NCBI RefSeq assembly: GCF_001562115.1
Contig: NZ_CP013926.1
Location: 806,001-870,000 of the forward strand
From: Alteromonas stellipolaris
GTDB lineage: Bacteria; Pseudomonadota; Gammaproteobacteria; Enterobacterales; Alteromonadaceae
Reading direction: 5' to 3'
Length of the DNA: 64,000 nt
Part shown: positions 47,140-55,853 of the stretch, piece after piece
Position numbering within the stretch: position 1 is the stretch's first letter
How the letters are laid out: the number at the start of each line of letters is the position of its first letter
The notes under the pieces: generated by a model
What the model saw: only the letters and a program-made list of their open reading frames with translations
Told to the model about the DNA's origin: nothing
Databases searched by the model: none
Translations under genes and position numbers: made by a program

Positions 47140-48849
47140 TTAGTTCAAACCAAGTACCTTTTTACCTTGCTCAAAGTGAATATCCACAGGAATATTTGCC
47201 GCTTCTAAGCGAGCTAAATCTGCCGCTAGCTGTGGTTTAATCACGCCCATACTGTCAACAAGTTCTGCAACACCGTCGTAGTCGCCATCACCTTGCAACG
47301 TTAAAATCAGCTCAGATAAGGCGGCAACTGCAGCGCCCATTTTCTCAACATTAACGCGATAAACACCTTCTTCGGTTTGTTCAAAAGCGCCTTCTTGTGC
47401 AAAGAAATTAAAGCGGATCATATTCGCTTTTCCGTGTGCACTAGACGCCCCAAAACGTACTGAGCGGAAAATTCCAGCCATAAAGGTGACATAGTAATCT
47501 TCAAGTGTACCTTCTGAAATCTCACCTTTTTCAAGCAAGCTTTGAATCATGTAAAGGCCCAAAATGTCAGCTTTACCTTCTTCTAACGCAGAGGCGTGCT
47601 CTTTTAGCGAACCCCTTACAGTATCGCTCCCATCAAGCGTGTTTTTTATCCCTAAGCCATGCGCCACTTCGTGAAACATGGTGTTAGCAAAAAACGCATC
47701 AAACGTAATATGAGCGCGTTGCTCAGGTGCAATTAGCATGTCCGCAATAGGAATAAGAATATTGTCGAACTTGGCACGCATAGCGTTTTTCAGTTGCAAG
47801 CGACGGGTGCCTTTTTCAAGCTGTACACGCTCATCGTTAGGCAAGTTAATCGCAATGGTTTTACTGCCAGCGTTTGAATGACCCGCGTAATACACTACAT
47901 CATAGGCGTTTAAGTCGGCATCAGAGCCAGGTACTTCTGCTTTGTACTGGGCAGGAACAGGTAAACCTTCTTGTAACTCTGGAAGAAAAGCGGCGTATTT
48001 TGCGAGCTTTTCACTCCACGCTAAATCTTTTACCAGAACGTAGGCTTCAAAGGCGGCGCGATAACCAAATAGCTGGTCTTCATAGCTTTCGATTGGCCCA
48101 ATCACCAACTCTACAGGGTTAGTCTTCATGTCCATCCACGCCATGTCCGAAGCTAGGTAATCGTCGGTAAGCAGTGCCTGTGCACGAAGGGTTAAGTAGG
48201 CTTTAAAGCTTAAGTCTTCTGCAAGTTCAGCCGCTTCTTTTAGAATCTTAGATGCAGCGGTTAATTCACTCTTGTACGCCTCGGAATAGGGAACCGAGTA
48301 GAGGTTGCCAGCTTCATCTTGCTTCACTAACGAGTATAAGCCTTGCTTGCCTTCAAATGTGGCGGTCGCGAAGTCGGCCTTTGTCATGGTGTGAGGATAA
48401 AACTCAGCACCCAGTGCTTTTTCTTCATAGCCCGAAAGGAAGGGGCTATCGCCGTTCAATCTGTCCCATGGGCCGTAGTTGATTGAAGCAAAATGTTTAA
48501 CTTCATCGCTTTCGATACTATTTAAAAACTCACTTTTGTCACCGAAAAAGGCTTGTTTCCAAAATAAGTCATCCATTATCTTTGAAGCATCAATAAGCAA
48601 AGCAATCATCTTTTGTTGGTTGTTGCTTAAATGGGATAAATCGCTGGTTAGTTCAACGGGATGATAAATAGATAACCGAGACTCATTCACAAGAAGGGCA
48701 CTATCGGGTGATTCAGTTTGCGAAGCCTCTACAGAAGGATTTGTTTTTGATACGGTCTCTTCTGGTGCCTTAGAGCAGGCGCTCATAAATAAACTTGTGG
48801 CAACAGCCACTGCAAGAGTAGAGTAATGTTTGCGTGGAAATTTCATCAT
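47140..48849 (-). CDS. M49-like (dipeptidyl-peptidase III family) lipoprotein peptidase
   Basis: Zinc metallopeptidase predicted to be membrane-anchored. The signal segment ends LFMSACSK, a lipobox with Cys 25. Zinc motifs are HEVAHGLG (about 403) and, further on, EEGKADILG, matching the EE-x-K-A-D motif of M49. The first motif is the five-residue HExxH form followed by Gly rather than the six-residue HExxGH of animal DPP III. 569 residues. Substrate unknown. Located alone between two terminators. Confidence 0.83.
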   Translation of the reverse strand: MMKFPRKHYSTLAVAVATSLFMSACSKAPEETVSKTNPSVEASQTESPDSALLVNESRLSIYHPVELTSDLSHLSNNQQKMIALLIDASKIMDDLFWKQAFFGDKSEFLNSIESDEVKHFASINYGPWDRLNGDSPFLSGYEEKALGAEFYPHTMTKADFATATFEGKQGLYSLVKQDEAGNLYSVPYSEAYKSELTAASKILKEAAELAEDLSFKAYLTLRAQALLTDDYLASDMAWMDMKTNPVELVIGPIESYEDQLFGYRAAFEAYVLVKDLAWSEKLAKYAAFLPELQEGLPVPAQYKAEVPGSDADLNAYDVVYYAGHSNAGSKTIAINLPNDERVQLEKGTRRLQLKNAMRAKFDNILIPIADMLIAPEQRAHITFDAFFANTMFHEVAHGLGIKNTLDGSDTVRGSLKEHASALEEGKADILGLYMIQSLLEKGEISEGTLEDYYVTFMAGIFRSVRFGASSAHGKANMIRFNFFAQEGAFEQTEEGVYRVNVEKMGAAVAALSELILTLQGDGDYDGVAELVDSMGVIKPQLAADLARLEAANIPVDIHFEQGKKVLGLN

Positions 48850-49235
48850 AAAGTTTTCTGTTCTACATTTATTGGCAGGATAAGAATATACAATAAAGTT
48901 ACACGTTAGCGAGCGGCGTTTTGATGTGTATCAAGGTTTCATGTAAAGGCATATGTACTACACTGTTCATAACGCGTAATAATGCATATTCAATGTTGAG
49001 TTAGTAAAAGGTTCAATATTATTCGAGCTCAATAACGGTTATAACATAAGGGGAATGTGATTTCCTGCTATCATAAAGCTATGCTTTTCAGATGTGTAGC
49101 GTATAGTAGGATAGTAAGTCTCTGAGCAACTGCAACTTGGTCATTTACTCGCAAACAAGGATTACAGTGTAACCGCGGGTATCTTAAATTCATTGCCTTT
49201 TAGTGGCTATTTGAAACATATCTAAGGGTAGGTAT
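48850..49235 (+). other. 386-bp divergent intergenic region
   Basis: Lies between the start of the M49-like gene (minus) and the HDOD gene (plus), so it should hold both promoters. It is AT-rich; I did not find convincing -10/-35 pairs, operators or hairpins apart from short palindromic stretches. The HDOD ribosome site AGGGTAGG is at its end. Confidence 0.5.
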
Positions 49236-50072
49236 ATGTCTACACAAAATGCGCTCTCAACAATTCTTGTTGAAAAAATAACAAACGACACACTCGTACT
49301 TCCTACATTACCGGCTATTGCTTTAAAAGTAAGAAAGTCAGCGGACGATCCTAATATCAACTTAAGTGCAATGGGTGATGTTATCGGACAAGACCCCTCG
49401 CTAAGCGCAAGAATGATTAAAATTGCGAACAGTGCTTATATGGGGCGCAGTATCAAAGTAAATTCTATCAGCCAAGCGGTAACCCGCATTGGTTTACGCC
49501 AAATCAAAAATATTTCAACTGCGCTTGCCATGGAGCAGCTGTTCGTTTCTAAAAACGATGTAGTGAGTGCCTATTTGCAAAAAGAGTGGGCGAATACGGT
49601 GAATATCGTGGCTAACTCAATGGCGGTAATGCAGCTTTATATCGCGCGCACGAAAAAGCGTGAAATGAGTATGGATATTATGACGCTCACAGCGTTAACC
49701 CATAATATTGGTGTATTACCCATTCTAACTGAAGCGGAAAGACACCCTGAAGTGTTTGCGAATCCAACCTTTTTAGAAGTGGCCATCGACAAACTGGCTG
49801 GGCAAATTGGCGCTAGCATCATGCGAGAGTGGGGCTTTGGTGAAGAGTTTGTGAGTGTAGCTAAATGCTGGAAAGATTTAAGCTATATTCCTGAGCAGGT
49901 TACTTACATAGATTTCGTTCGTGTTGGTGCGGCCGTTTCTGGCGCAATGGACAGTCAAAAAGACGCTGTTTTGAACTTAGCCATACAGCGTGATGTGATT
50001 GACGATGTAGCGATACTTCATTCTGATGAATTTGCCGACCTTGCCAGTGCCGCAAAGCAAATATTTGCCTGA
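49236..50072 (+). CDS. HDOD-domain protein
   Basis: 278-residue HDOD (HD-related output domain) protein of the kind that acts in signal transduction and chemotaxis/biofilm control. The domain spans most of the length: LPTLPAIALKVRKSADDPN, VIGQDPSLSARMIKIANSAY and SISQAVTRIGLRQIKNI are characteristic. No receiver or GGDEF domain is attached. No clear HD metal pair, as expected of HDOD. Function unknown. Confidence 0.88.
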   Translation: MSTQNALSTILVEKITNDTLVLPTLPAIALKVRKSADDPNINLSAMGDVIGQDPSLSARMIKIANSAYMGRSIKVNSISQAVTRIGLRQIKNISTALAMEQLFVSKNDVVSAYLQKEWANTVNIVANSMAVMQLYIARTKKREMSMDIMTLTALTHNIGVLPILTEAERHPEVFANPTFLEVAIDKLAGQIGASIMREWGFGEEFVSVAKCWKDLSYIPEQVTYIDFVRVGAAVSGAMDSQKDAVLNLAIQRDVIDDVAILHSDEFADLASAAKQIFA

Positions 50073-50110
50073 CACTTTGCTACCATAATGCTGGTCAAGC
50101 ATGACTACCT

Positions 50111-50137
50111 AAAGCCGAACTTATGTTCGGCTTTTTT
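50111..50137. terminator. Terminator overlapping the benE stop codon
   Basis: AAAGCCGAAC pairs with GTTCGGCTTT, followed by further T, as a plus-strand terminator of the HDOD gene. The same bases include the last codons and stop of the convergent benE gene (stop 50121-50123). Confidence 0.85.
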
Positions 50138-51299
50138 GTTTGTTACTTTCAACCAACATTAACAATAAGCCGAGTAGTAGGCCCCACACCGCTGATGTGA
50201 TAGATAAAAGACTGAAGCCTGACGCCGTACATAAAAAAGTGACCAAGGCAGCGTGACGGTATTTGTCGCTCTCTACGGTTTTGACCAAGGCGGCTTGCAA
50301 GGTAGCCAGCAGCGCAAGACCTGCCAGTAAATGCACTACAATCGGGGGCATTGAAACGAACAAAACCACCACAACAGACGCAAGTAGCCCCATAAATAGG
50401 TAACCAATACCTGCGGCGATGGCCGCTTTATAACGCTGACTTTTATCTTTATCTGCTTCTTCCCCCATGCACAAGGCCGCGGTTATTGCCGCAAGATTGA
50501 ACGTAAACCCGCCAAATGGCGCTAGCAGCCCCTGCAATATGGCAATGCCACTTAGTACTTTTTTATGGTCGGGGTGGTAACCATGGGCATGGTGTATCGC
50601 AATGCCGGGTAAATTCTGAGAAAGGGTAGTAATAATGTACAAAGGAACGGCAAGCCCAATGACGGCGGTAATTGAAAACTCGGGGCTGACCCACACGGGA
50701 GTGGGTAGTGAGAGAGTTAACGGGATTTCACCGTTTAAGAAGCTACTAGTGACAATAGAAACAGCCAGTAAACACAACATAAGGTAGCGAGGGAAAAATC
50801 GGCTTCCAACAAGATAGATAGCCAGAAAACTGGCAACAATATAGGGGTGTTGTTCTACATCAGTGAATATCGATATACAGATAGGCAATAGAATACCTGC
50901 CAGTAGCGCCGATGAGATACTAGCCGGAATGCGGCTTATTTGATTGAGCAAACTGCGACTTTGCGCGGTAACCAGCGAAAGCACTGCGCAGATAATAAAG
51001 GCGCCAATACTCTCAGGAAGGGTGTACTGCTCCACGCTACCTAATAAAAAGGCTGCACCAGGGGTAGACCAGGCGGTGACAATAGGCATTTTCATTAGCC
51101 AAGAATAGAAAATACAGGAAATGCCCATGCCTAGGCCTAAGGCGAGAAGCCAACTAATGACCATATCAGGGCTTGCCCCCGCTTTACGGGCAGCATCAAT
51201 AACAATAACAACAGCACTGCTATAGCCAACGGTGACTGCCGTTAATCCTGAAGAAATGTGGCTAATCTGCCATTCTGATTTCATCTTTGCCCCAACCAT
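50121..51299 (-). CDS. benE: Benzoate/H+ symporter family transporter BenE
   Basis: 392-residue inner-membrane transporter with 11-12 hydrophobic segments. The BenE family pattern is visible at the start (GLTAVTVGYSSAVVIVIDAARKAGAS) and in PGIAIHHAHGYHPDHKKVLSG and LLAPFGGFTFNLAAITAALCMGE. The start is ATG 51299 or the ATG at 51284 (behind GGGGC). It is divergent from an XRE-cupin regulator with operator-like palindromes between them. No benzoate-degradation genes occur in the window, so the true substrate may be another aromatic or organic acid. Confidence 0.9.
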   Translation of the reverse strand: MVGAKMKSEWQISHISSGLTAVTVGYSSAVVIVIDAARKAGASPDMVISWLLALGLGMGISCIFYSWLMKMPIVTAWSTPGAAFLLGSVEQYTLPESIGAFIICAVLSLVTAQSRSLLNQISRIPASISSALLAGILLPICISIFTDVEQHPYIVASFLAIYLVGSRFFPRYLMLCLLAVSIVTSSFLNGEIPLTLSLPTPVWVSPEFSITAVIGLAVPLYIITTLSQNLPGIAIHHAHGYHPDHKKVLSGIAILQGLLAPFGGFTFNLAAITAALCMGEEADKDKSQRYKAAIAAGIGYLFMGLLASVVVVLFVSMPPIVVHLLAGLALLATLQAALVKTVESDKYRHAALVTFLCTASGFSLLSITSAVWGLLLGLLLMLVESNKQKSRT

Positions 51300-51328
51300 T
51301 TGAACCTAAACCTAAACTACTTCATACT

Positions 51329-51387
51329 GTGTGCGTTATAACGTACACAATAAGTTAACTCTACACTTGTGCGTTATAGCGCACAAG
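51329..51387. promoter_or_regulatory. Pair of palindromic operators in the benE/XRE intergenic region
   Basis: Site 1 (51329-51348) has core CGTTATAACG with arms matching in nine of ten positions. Site 2 (51366-51387) has perfect 8-bp arms CTTGTGCG/CGCACAAG around TTATAG. Both contain GTGCGTTATA and their centres are 38 bp apart. They are natural binding sites for the divergently encoded XRE-cupin regulator. Confidence 0.75.
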
Positions 51388-51447
51388 GCGTTTTGCATTA
51401 AAATGCTAAATCGACTCTATTTGTAAGAATGTGACAAGAAGCAGTAA

Positions 51448-52017
51448 ATGATGAAGACCAATAGCGATGCACTACAGGCGGGAGACTTTTCGTTAAGTAT
51501 TTCTGCGCGTTTAAAGCAGTTGCGTGGTGATATGGGCTTGTCTCTTGATAAAGCCGCCACGTTAACCGGTGTGTCTAAAGCCATGTTAGGCCAAATAGAG
51601 CGGCAAGAGTCAAGCCCGACTATTGCCACATTGTGGAAAATTGCGACAGGGTTAAATGCCTCGTTCTCCTCTTTTATTGCAGCAACCGCACAATCTGAAT
51701 TCGATGTTAATCACGGCTTTATTCACGACCCAAACATGCAAGTGAAAACCCTTTTTCCGTTTGATGTAAACAAAGGTTTTGAGGTGTTTGAAATTACCCT
51801 AACTCACTTCCATGAGCAACGCTCTACGGCCCATCAAAGTGGGGTTACTGAACATATTCATTGCATTGGAGGCAGGTTAACCTTGTGGCAAGGTAATGAG
51901 TGTAAAACCATCAAAGCCGGCGAGCAGTATTTAATAGATGCCGATCAAGCGCATGGCTATAAAGATGAAAGTGGGGAAACCCAGTTTATTAATATTATCC
52001 ACTACCCAGTGCTGTAA
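51448..52017 (+). CDS. XRE-family regulator with cupin sensor
   Basis: 189-residue transcription factor. Residues about 18-75 form an HTH_XRE domain (LKQLRGDMGLSLDKAATLTGVSKAMLGQIERQESSPTIATLW region). The C-terminal half is a cupin-2 beta-barrel (HIHCIGGRLTLWQG, IKAGEQYLIDADQAHGY) expected to bind a small ligand. Divergent from benE and preceded by two palindromic sites, so it likely controls benE and itself. Ligand unknown; two start codons in tandem (ATGATG). Confidence 0.9.
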   Translation: MMKTNSDALQAGDFSLSISARLKQLRGDMGLSLDKAATLTGVSKAMLGQIERQESSPTIATLWKIATGLNASFSSFIAATAQSEFDVNHGFIHDPNMQVKTLFPFDVNKGFEVFEITLTHFHEQRSTAHQSGVTEHIHCIGGRLTLWQGNECKTIKAGEQYLIDADQAHGYKDESGETQFINIIHYPVL

Positions 52018-52083
52018 AGGCAGCTGGCAGGCAAGTGATTAGAGGTGAAGCGGGTAACTAACGGGTGGCAAAAATAAACAAAA

Positions 52084-52116
52084 TGTTGAGCAATACCCAT
52101 GGGGCACTGCTCAACA
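52084..52116. terminator. Hairpin between XRE gene and rdgC
   Basis: Perfect 9-bp arms TGTTGAGCA (52084-52092) and TGCTCAACA (52108-52116), with an inner CCC/GGG pairing. It lies between convergent genes; T-runs are short. Confidence 0.5.
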
Positions 52117-52146
52117 CGTATTAATTTCACGCTAGTTAAACACGGT

Positions 52147-53058
52147 TTAGGTGTTAGCGTCATTCAAGTTGAGCGTTTCACGCAAGAAGTTTAGCAAAGT
52201 ACAAAGCTCTGCAGACATTAACGCAAATTCAGCATCTAGGCGTGCTTCAACTTGGTCTTTAGGAATGTCTTCAGTCTCTTCTTTTAATCTATCGGTAAAC
52301 TTAATACGCTTTAACGAGCCATCTTCAGCAATAACTGCAGTTAGGGTATCTTGATATTCAAACGCCACTTTTTGTACCAGCTTACCTGCATCCAAATGAA
52401 TCGTGATTTCATCACTATCAAGCGGCTGGTTTTTACAGCGAATAATACTGCCAGCATCATCTGTAGATTTGAACTCGGCTTCTTCAAGTAGTGCTATGCC
52501 ATCTGGCGCTGAGTCAGTCAGCCAGTGAGTCAGTTCAGACTGCAAACTGTGGCGGGCTAAAGGCACAACCGGTAGTGAGCCAATGGCTTTTCGAACTAGG
52601 GCTAAAAAGGCTTCAGCTTTGCCATCGGCAGAGGCATCAACAGCCACCAGGTTATCTTCTAACGAAATAAACCCATGGGTGTAAGTGTTTTTAGTAAACG
52701 CTTGAGGCAACAACCGAGTTTGAATTTCCTGCTTAAGATCGGCTTTCGCCTTTTTACCGACAGGCGAACCGGTTTCCATTTCAATTTTGGCAACCATGTC
52801 GTCCAATTCGGCATTAATTACTGCAGCAGGAAGCAACTTTTCTTGCTTCTTAACGGTAAGCCAGTAACGTTGCCCAACGCGCTGAAACATGGTGCCTTGT
52901 TTGCCAGCTTGAGAGAATGGGGAAGCAAAGCCCATCGTAGCCAAATCTTGACTCTTACAAGGACGGAATGCTTGTTCGCTTAGGACGCGCTCTAGGTCGC
53001 CATCGTCAAGGGAAAGTGGCTGGGTAATTTGGTAGGCTTTTATATTTTTAAACCACAT
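52147..53058 (-). CDS. rdgC: Recombination-associated protein RdgC
   Basis: Ring-shaped DNA-binding protein that modulates RecA. 303 residues, the usual length. It opens MWFKNIKAYQITQPLSL, a hallmark N-terminus, and carries RPCKSQDLATMGFASPF and QRYWLTVKKQEKLLPAAVIN. Transcribed alone on the minus strand. Confidence 0.96.
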   Translation of the reverse strand: MWFKNIKAYQITQPLSLDDGDLERVLSEQAFRPCKSQDLATMGFASPFSQAGKQGTMFQRVGQRYWLTVKKQEKLLPAAVINAELDDMVAKIEMETGSPVGKKAKADLKQEIQTRLLPQAFTKNTYTHGFISLEDNLVAVDASADGKAEAFLALVRKAIGSLPVVPLARHSLQSELTHWLTDSAPDGIALLEEAEFKSTDDAGSIIRCKNQPLDSDEITIHLDAGKLVQKVAFEYQDTLTAVIAEDGSLKRIKFTDRLKEETEDIPKDQVEARLDAEFALMSAELCTLLNFLRETLNLNDANT

Positions 53059-53151
53059 TTGAGGCTATCTCTTTTAAAAATGGTGGGCAAGCGTACCAAG
53101 CTAGCGAATGCGGTGCAACGGATATAGTACGGGAGTTATAGAGATTTTTTG

Positions 53152-54888
53152 TTAAGCCGGTTTACCCTTCATAGGAAAGCGAATGGTATATTGAAGGCCA
53201 TCGCCAGGTTTGCTTTGCGCTTCAATGTGGCCAGATAAAGACTGAGTAACAAGGTTGTACATAATGTGTGTGCCAAGTCCGCTGCCACCTTCTCCTCGTT
53301 TAGTCGTAAAGAAGGCGTCAAATAACCTATCTAAGTCGTCATTAGATAAGCCTTTCCCGTTGTCACGATAACGCATTTCTATGGTGTTGTTATCAACGCT
53401 CACATCTAACGTAATTTTGCCATCGTTAGTATCTTCAAAACCATGCACTAAGGAGTTCACAATCATGTTTGTGACAATTTGGGCAATGGCCCCTGGTGCA
53501 CAGCGAATATAAAGATCTTCAGGGCAATTAACCACTATTTCATGATTATTATGCTTGAAGCTTGGCTTAAGTGATTTAATGATGTCACGAATGTAATCGT
53601 TAAGGTTTATCTCTCGTTCAGTTTCGCTGGTTTGATCTACCGCCACTTGTTTGAAGCTGGCGATAAGCTCAGATGCTCTGTTTAAGTTAGTTAACAGGAG
53701 ATTAGCTGATTGTTCTGCTTCATTAATGAAGTTTTCCATGTTTTTTGTAGTCAGGCTTTTTTCTTCAAAACTCGTTTTTAAGTTATTAAGTCGCTCTTGC
53801 AAAAAGCTGGCGGCAGTTACGCCAACGCCAAGTGGTGTATTTACGTCATGGGTAATCCCAGCTACCAAACCGCCAAGAGAGGCCATGCGCTCAGATTCGA
53901 CCAATTGGTCTTTGGCGAGTTGTAAATTTCCCATTGAATTCGCTAACTCCGAATTTTTTTTGCGAAGCTCATCTTCTATATACTGCCTATTTTCATTCTC
54001 TTGACGAAGCTCTCTTTGATTTGCGATAAGCTCGTCTTTTTGTTGTTCAAGGCTAAGCATAATTTGAGAAAGCGAAGAGGTTTTCTTAGCGACTTCTTGC
54101 TCTAAAATAAGATTCTGATCGTCTAGCTTTTTATTGGCATGCGATAGCTGGCTTTGAGCATTGGTCAACTTACCATTAGATACGATTAAATCGTCGATAA
54201 CATTGTTGTACGATTCTTTTAATTGCAATAACTCATTATCGTCACTTATTTTGACTGAAAGCTTGCTTTCATCGGGATGAAGCGGATCAAATCCTTCCAT
54301 TTGATGAATTATTTCAGCCAAGGGTTCGGACAACATGGTGCGAAACGCGGTCATAAAAAGAAACACCAAAAAGGTGGTTTTTATTAACGCATTTCCAATA
54401 AGAAAAAAGATGCCAATTTCGATACGGCCAAAAATAGTATCGAAACTTGAGTAGAGCGTTACATCGCCTACGGTCGATTCTCGTCCTGAAAATTTAAATA
54501 TTAATGGAAAGCTATAACTGAAAATCCCACCCGGGTGGTCTTCAATAAGTTCTTCTTCGATAGGAGAGCGGGGACGCTGAATACTTAAACCGAAGTCGGC
54601 AATTTGATTGCCATTTTCATCCCTAACTTGTACACCTTCAACAATAGGAAGTTCTAATAACCCCTCTGCTATTGAGCTAGCTTGTTCGCTGTTCAATTCC
54701 CACAGGGCACGGGTTAAGCTGGTTGAGAAGGTATTTTTTAAAGTTTGTAATTCGTCTTCGACATGATCTTTGGTACTTAGATACTCGGTAAAAATCTGTC
54801 CAACGGTAACAATAAGCGTAAGAATGAAGTATACAGAAAGCACTCGTGTCAGCAGTTTTCTTGATAAACCCGTTTTTACCGCCGCCAT
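53152..54888 (-). CDS. Orphan membrane sensor histidine kinase
   Basis: 578 residues. TM1 about 13-32, a periplasmic domain of about 130 residues, TM2 about 172-195, a HAMP-like linker, a coiled coil of roughly 100 residues (QLSHANKKLDDQNLILEQEV), then the kinase. The H-box reads GLVAGITHDVNTPLG, with Asp after the His instead of the usual Glu. ATP-site boxes are NSLVHGFEDT, DNGKGL, FFTTKRGEGGSGLGT. No response regulator in the same operon; the divergent phoB has its own kinase phoR. The start has AGAGGA about 10 bp upstream. Signal unknown. Confidence 0.9.
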   Translation of the reverse strand: MAAVKTGLSRKLLTRVLSVYFILTLIVTVGQIFTEYLSTKDHVEDELQTLKNTFSTSLTRALWELNSEQASSIAEGLLELPIVEGVQVRDENGNQIADFGLSIQRPRSPIEEELIEDHPGGIFSYSFPLIFKFSGRESTVGDVTLYSSFDTIFGRIEIGIFFLIGNALIKTTFLVFLFMTAFRTMLSEPLAEIIHQMEGFDPLHPDESKLSVKISDDNELLQLKESYNNVIDDLIVSNGKLTNAQSQLSHANKKLDDQNLILEQEVAKKTSSLSQIMLSLEQQKDELIANQRELRQENENRQYIEDELRKKNSELANSMGNLQLAKDQLVESERMASLGGLVAGITHDVNTPLGVGVTAASFLQERLNNLKTSFEEKSLTTKNMENFINEAEQSANLLLTNLNRASELIASFKQVAVDQTSETEREINLNDYIRDIIKSLKPSFKHNNHEIVVNCPEDLYIRCAPGAIAQIVTNMIVNSLVHGFEDTNDGKITLDVSVDNNTIEMRYRDNGKGLSNDDLDRLFDAFFTTKRGEGGSGLGTHIMYNLVTQSLSGHIEAQSKPGDGLQYTIRFPMKGKPA

Positions 54889-55024
54889 TGAACAACATTC
54901 CTCTGTCTACAATTTACTTGACCTTCATTGCCAAGAATATGCGTAAATGTATGAATAAACAAGCAACCTCTATGAAGAAAATTTTACCTATCTTTGTCGA
55001 AAACTTGACACATTAATGTAATCG

Positions 55025-55042
55025 TTTTAATAAAAGTGTCAC
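55025..55042 (+). promoter_or_regulatory. Possible Pho box upstream of phoB
   Basis: TGTCAC at 55037-55042 is preceded 11 bp earlier by TTTAAT (55026-55031). The second half fits the TGTCA(C/T) repeat perfectly; the first matches 4 of 6. Autoregulation of phoB by this means is usual. Confidence 0.45.
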
Positions 55043-55090
55043 AGTGCACATTAATAATAGCGGCGTTTTGTGATGAGCAGGAAAATAATA

Positions 55091-55780
55091 ATGTCTCGTA
55101 CAGTTTTGGTGGTTGAGGACGAAGCGCCCATCCGTGAAATGCTTAAGTTTGTGTTAGAGCAATCTGGTTTTAATATTATTGAAGCCGAAGATTACGATAT
55201 AGCGCAAGAAAAAATATGTGAACCTTACCCAGATTTAATCTTACTTGATTGGATGCTACCGGGTGGTAGCGGCGTGCAATTAGCTAAGAGTTTAAAGCAA
55301 CATGAGTTCACTCGTGATATTCCAGTGATTATGCTTACCGCTAGAGGCGAAGAAGAAGATAAAATTCGTGGCCTTGATGCGGGTGCGGATGATTACGTCA
55401 CTAAACCGTTTTCACCTAAAGAGCTTATTGCTCGAATTAAAGCGGTGATGCGACGCGTAACGCCTACTTCAAATGAAGAGCCTATTGAATTTAATGGCTT
55501 GAAACTTGAGCCTGTGTCTCACCGTGTTATGGCCAATGAAGAGCCACTAGACATGGGGCCAACAGAGTTTAAATTACTGCATTTCTTCATGACCCACCCA
55601 GAGCGTGTTTATAGCCGTGAGCTATTACTCGACAATGTATGGGGTACGAATGTGTATGTGGAAGACAGAACGGTTGATGTACATATCAGGCGTTTACGTA
55701 AAGCTATCTCTCGTCATGGGCATGATGCTATGATTCAAACCGTGCGTGGAGCCGGTTACCGTTTCTCTACCAAACTCTAA
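55091..55780 (+). CDS. phoB: Phosphate regulon response regulator PhoB
   Basis: Activates phosphate-starvation genes when phosphorylated by PhoR. I place the start at ATG 55091 ([18 protein letters not shown]), with AGGA 8 bp upstream, 229 residues. Receiver domain: acidic pair near the start, phosphorylatable Asp in [11 protein letters not shown], Lys in DYVTKPF. Winged-helix OmpR-type DNA-binding domain: [33 protein letters not shown]. Confidence 0.95.
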   Translation: MSRTVLVVEDEAPIREMLKFVLEQSGFNIIEAEDYDIAQEKICEPYPDLILLDWMLPGGSGVQLAKSLKQHEFTRDIPVIMLTARGEEEDKIRGLDAGADDYVTKPFSPKELIARIKAVMRRVTPTSNEEPIEFNGLKLEPVSHRVMANEEPLDMGPTEFKLLHFFMTHPERVYSRELLLDNVWGTNVYVEDRTVDVHIRRLRKAISRHGHDAMIQTVRGAGYRFSTKL

Positions 55781-55794
55781 ATTCCCAGCGGATA
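55116..55794 (+). other. Entry withdrawn: see phoB-phoR hairpin below
   Basis: This entry carries inverted coordinates and should be ignored; the correct hairpin is listed next. Confidence 0.
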
Positions 55795-55816
55795 AGAGAC
55801 GCTATTAGCGTCTCTT
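55794..55816 (+). promoter_or_regulatory. Hairpin between phoB and phoR
   Basis: AAGAGACGC (55794-55802) pairs perfectly with GCGTCTCTT (55808-55816), five-base loop, no T-run. It may lower phoR relative to phoB within one transcript. Confidence 0.5.
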
Positions 55817-55853
55817 CGCTCTCCGCGTTTCACTGTTTCAGGGCGCATTCACT

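Noticed and set aside
55794..55816. One feature row with inverted coordinates
   Set aside because: A duplicate row for the phoB-phoR hairpin was entered with a wrong end position and is marked as withdrawn; use 55794-55816.
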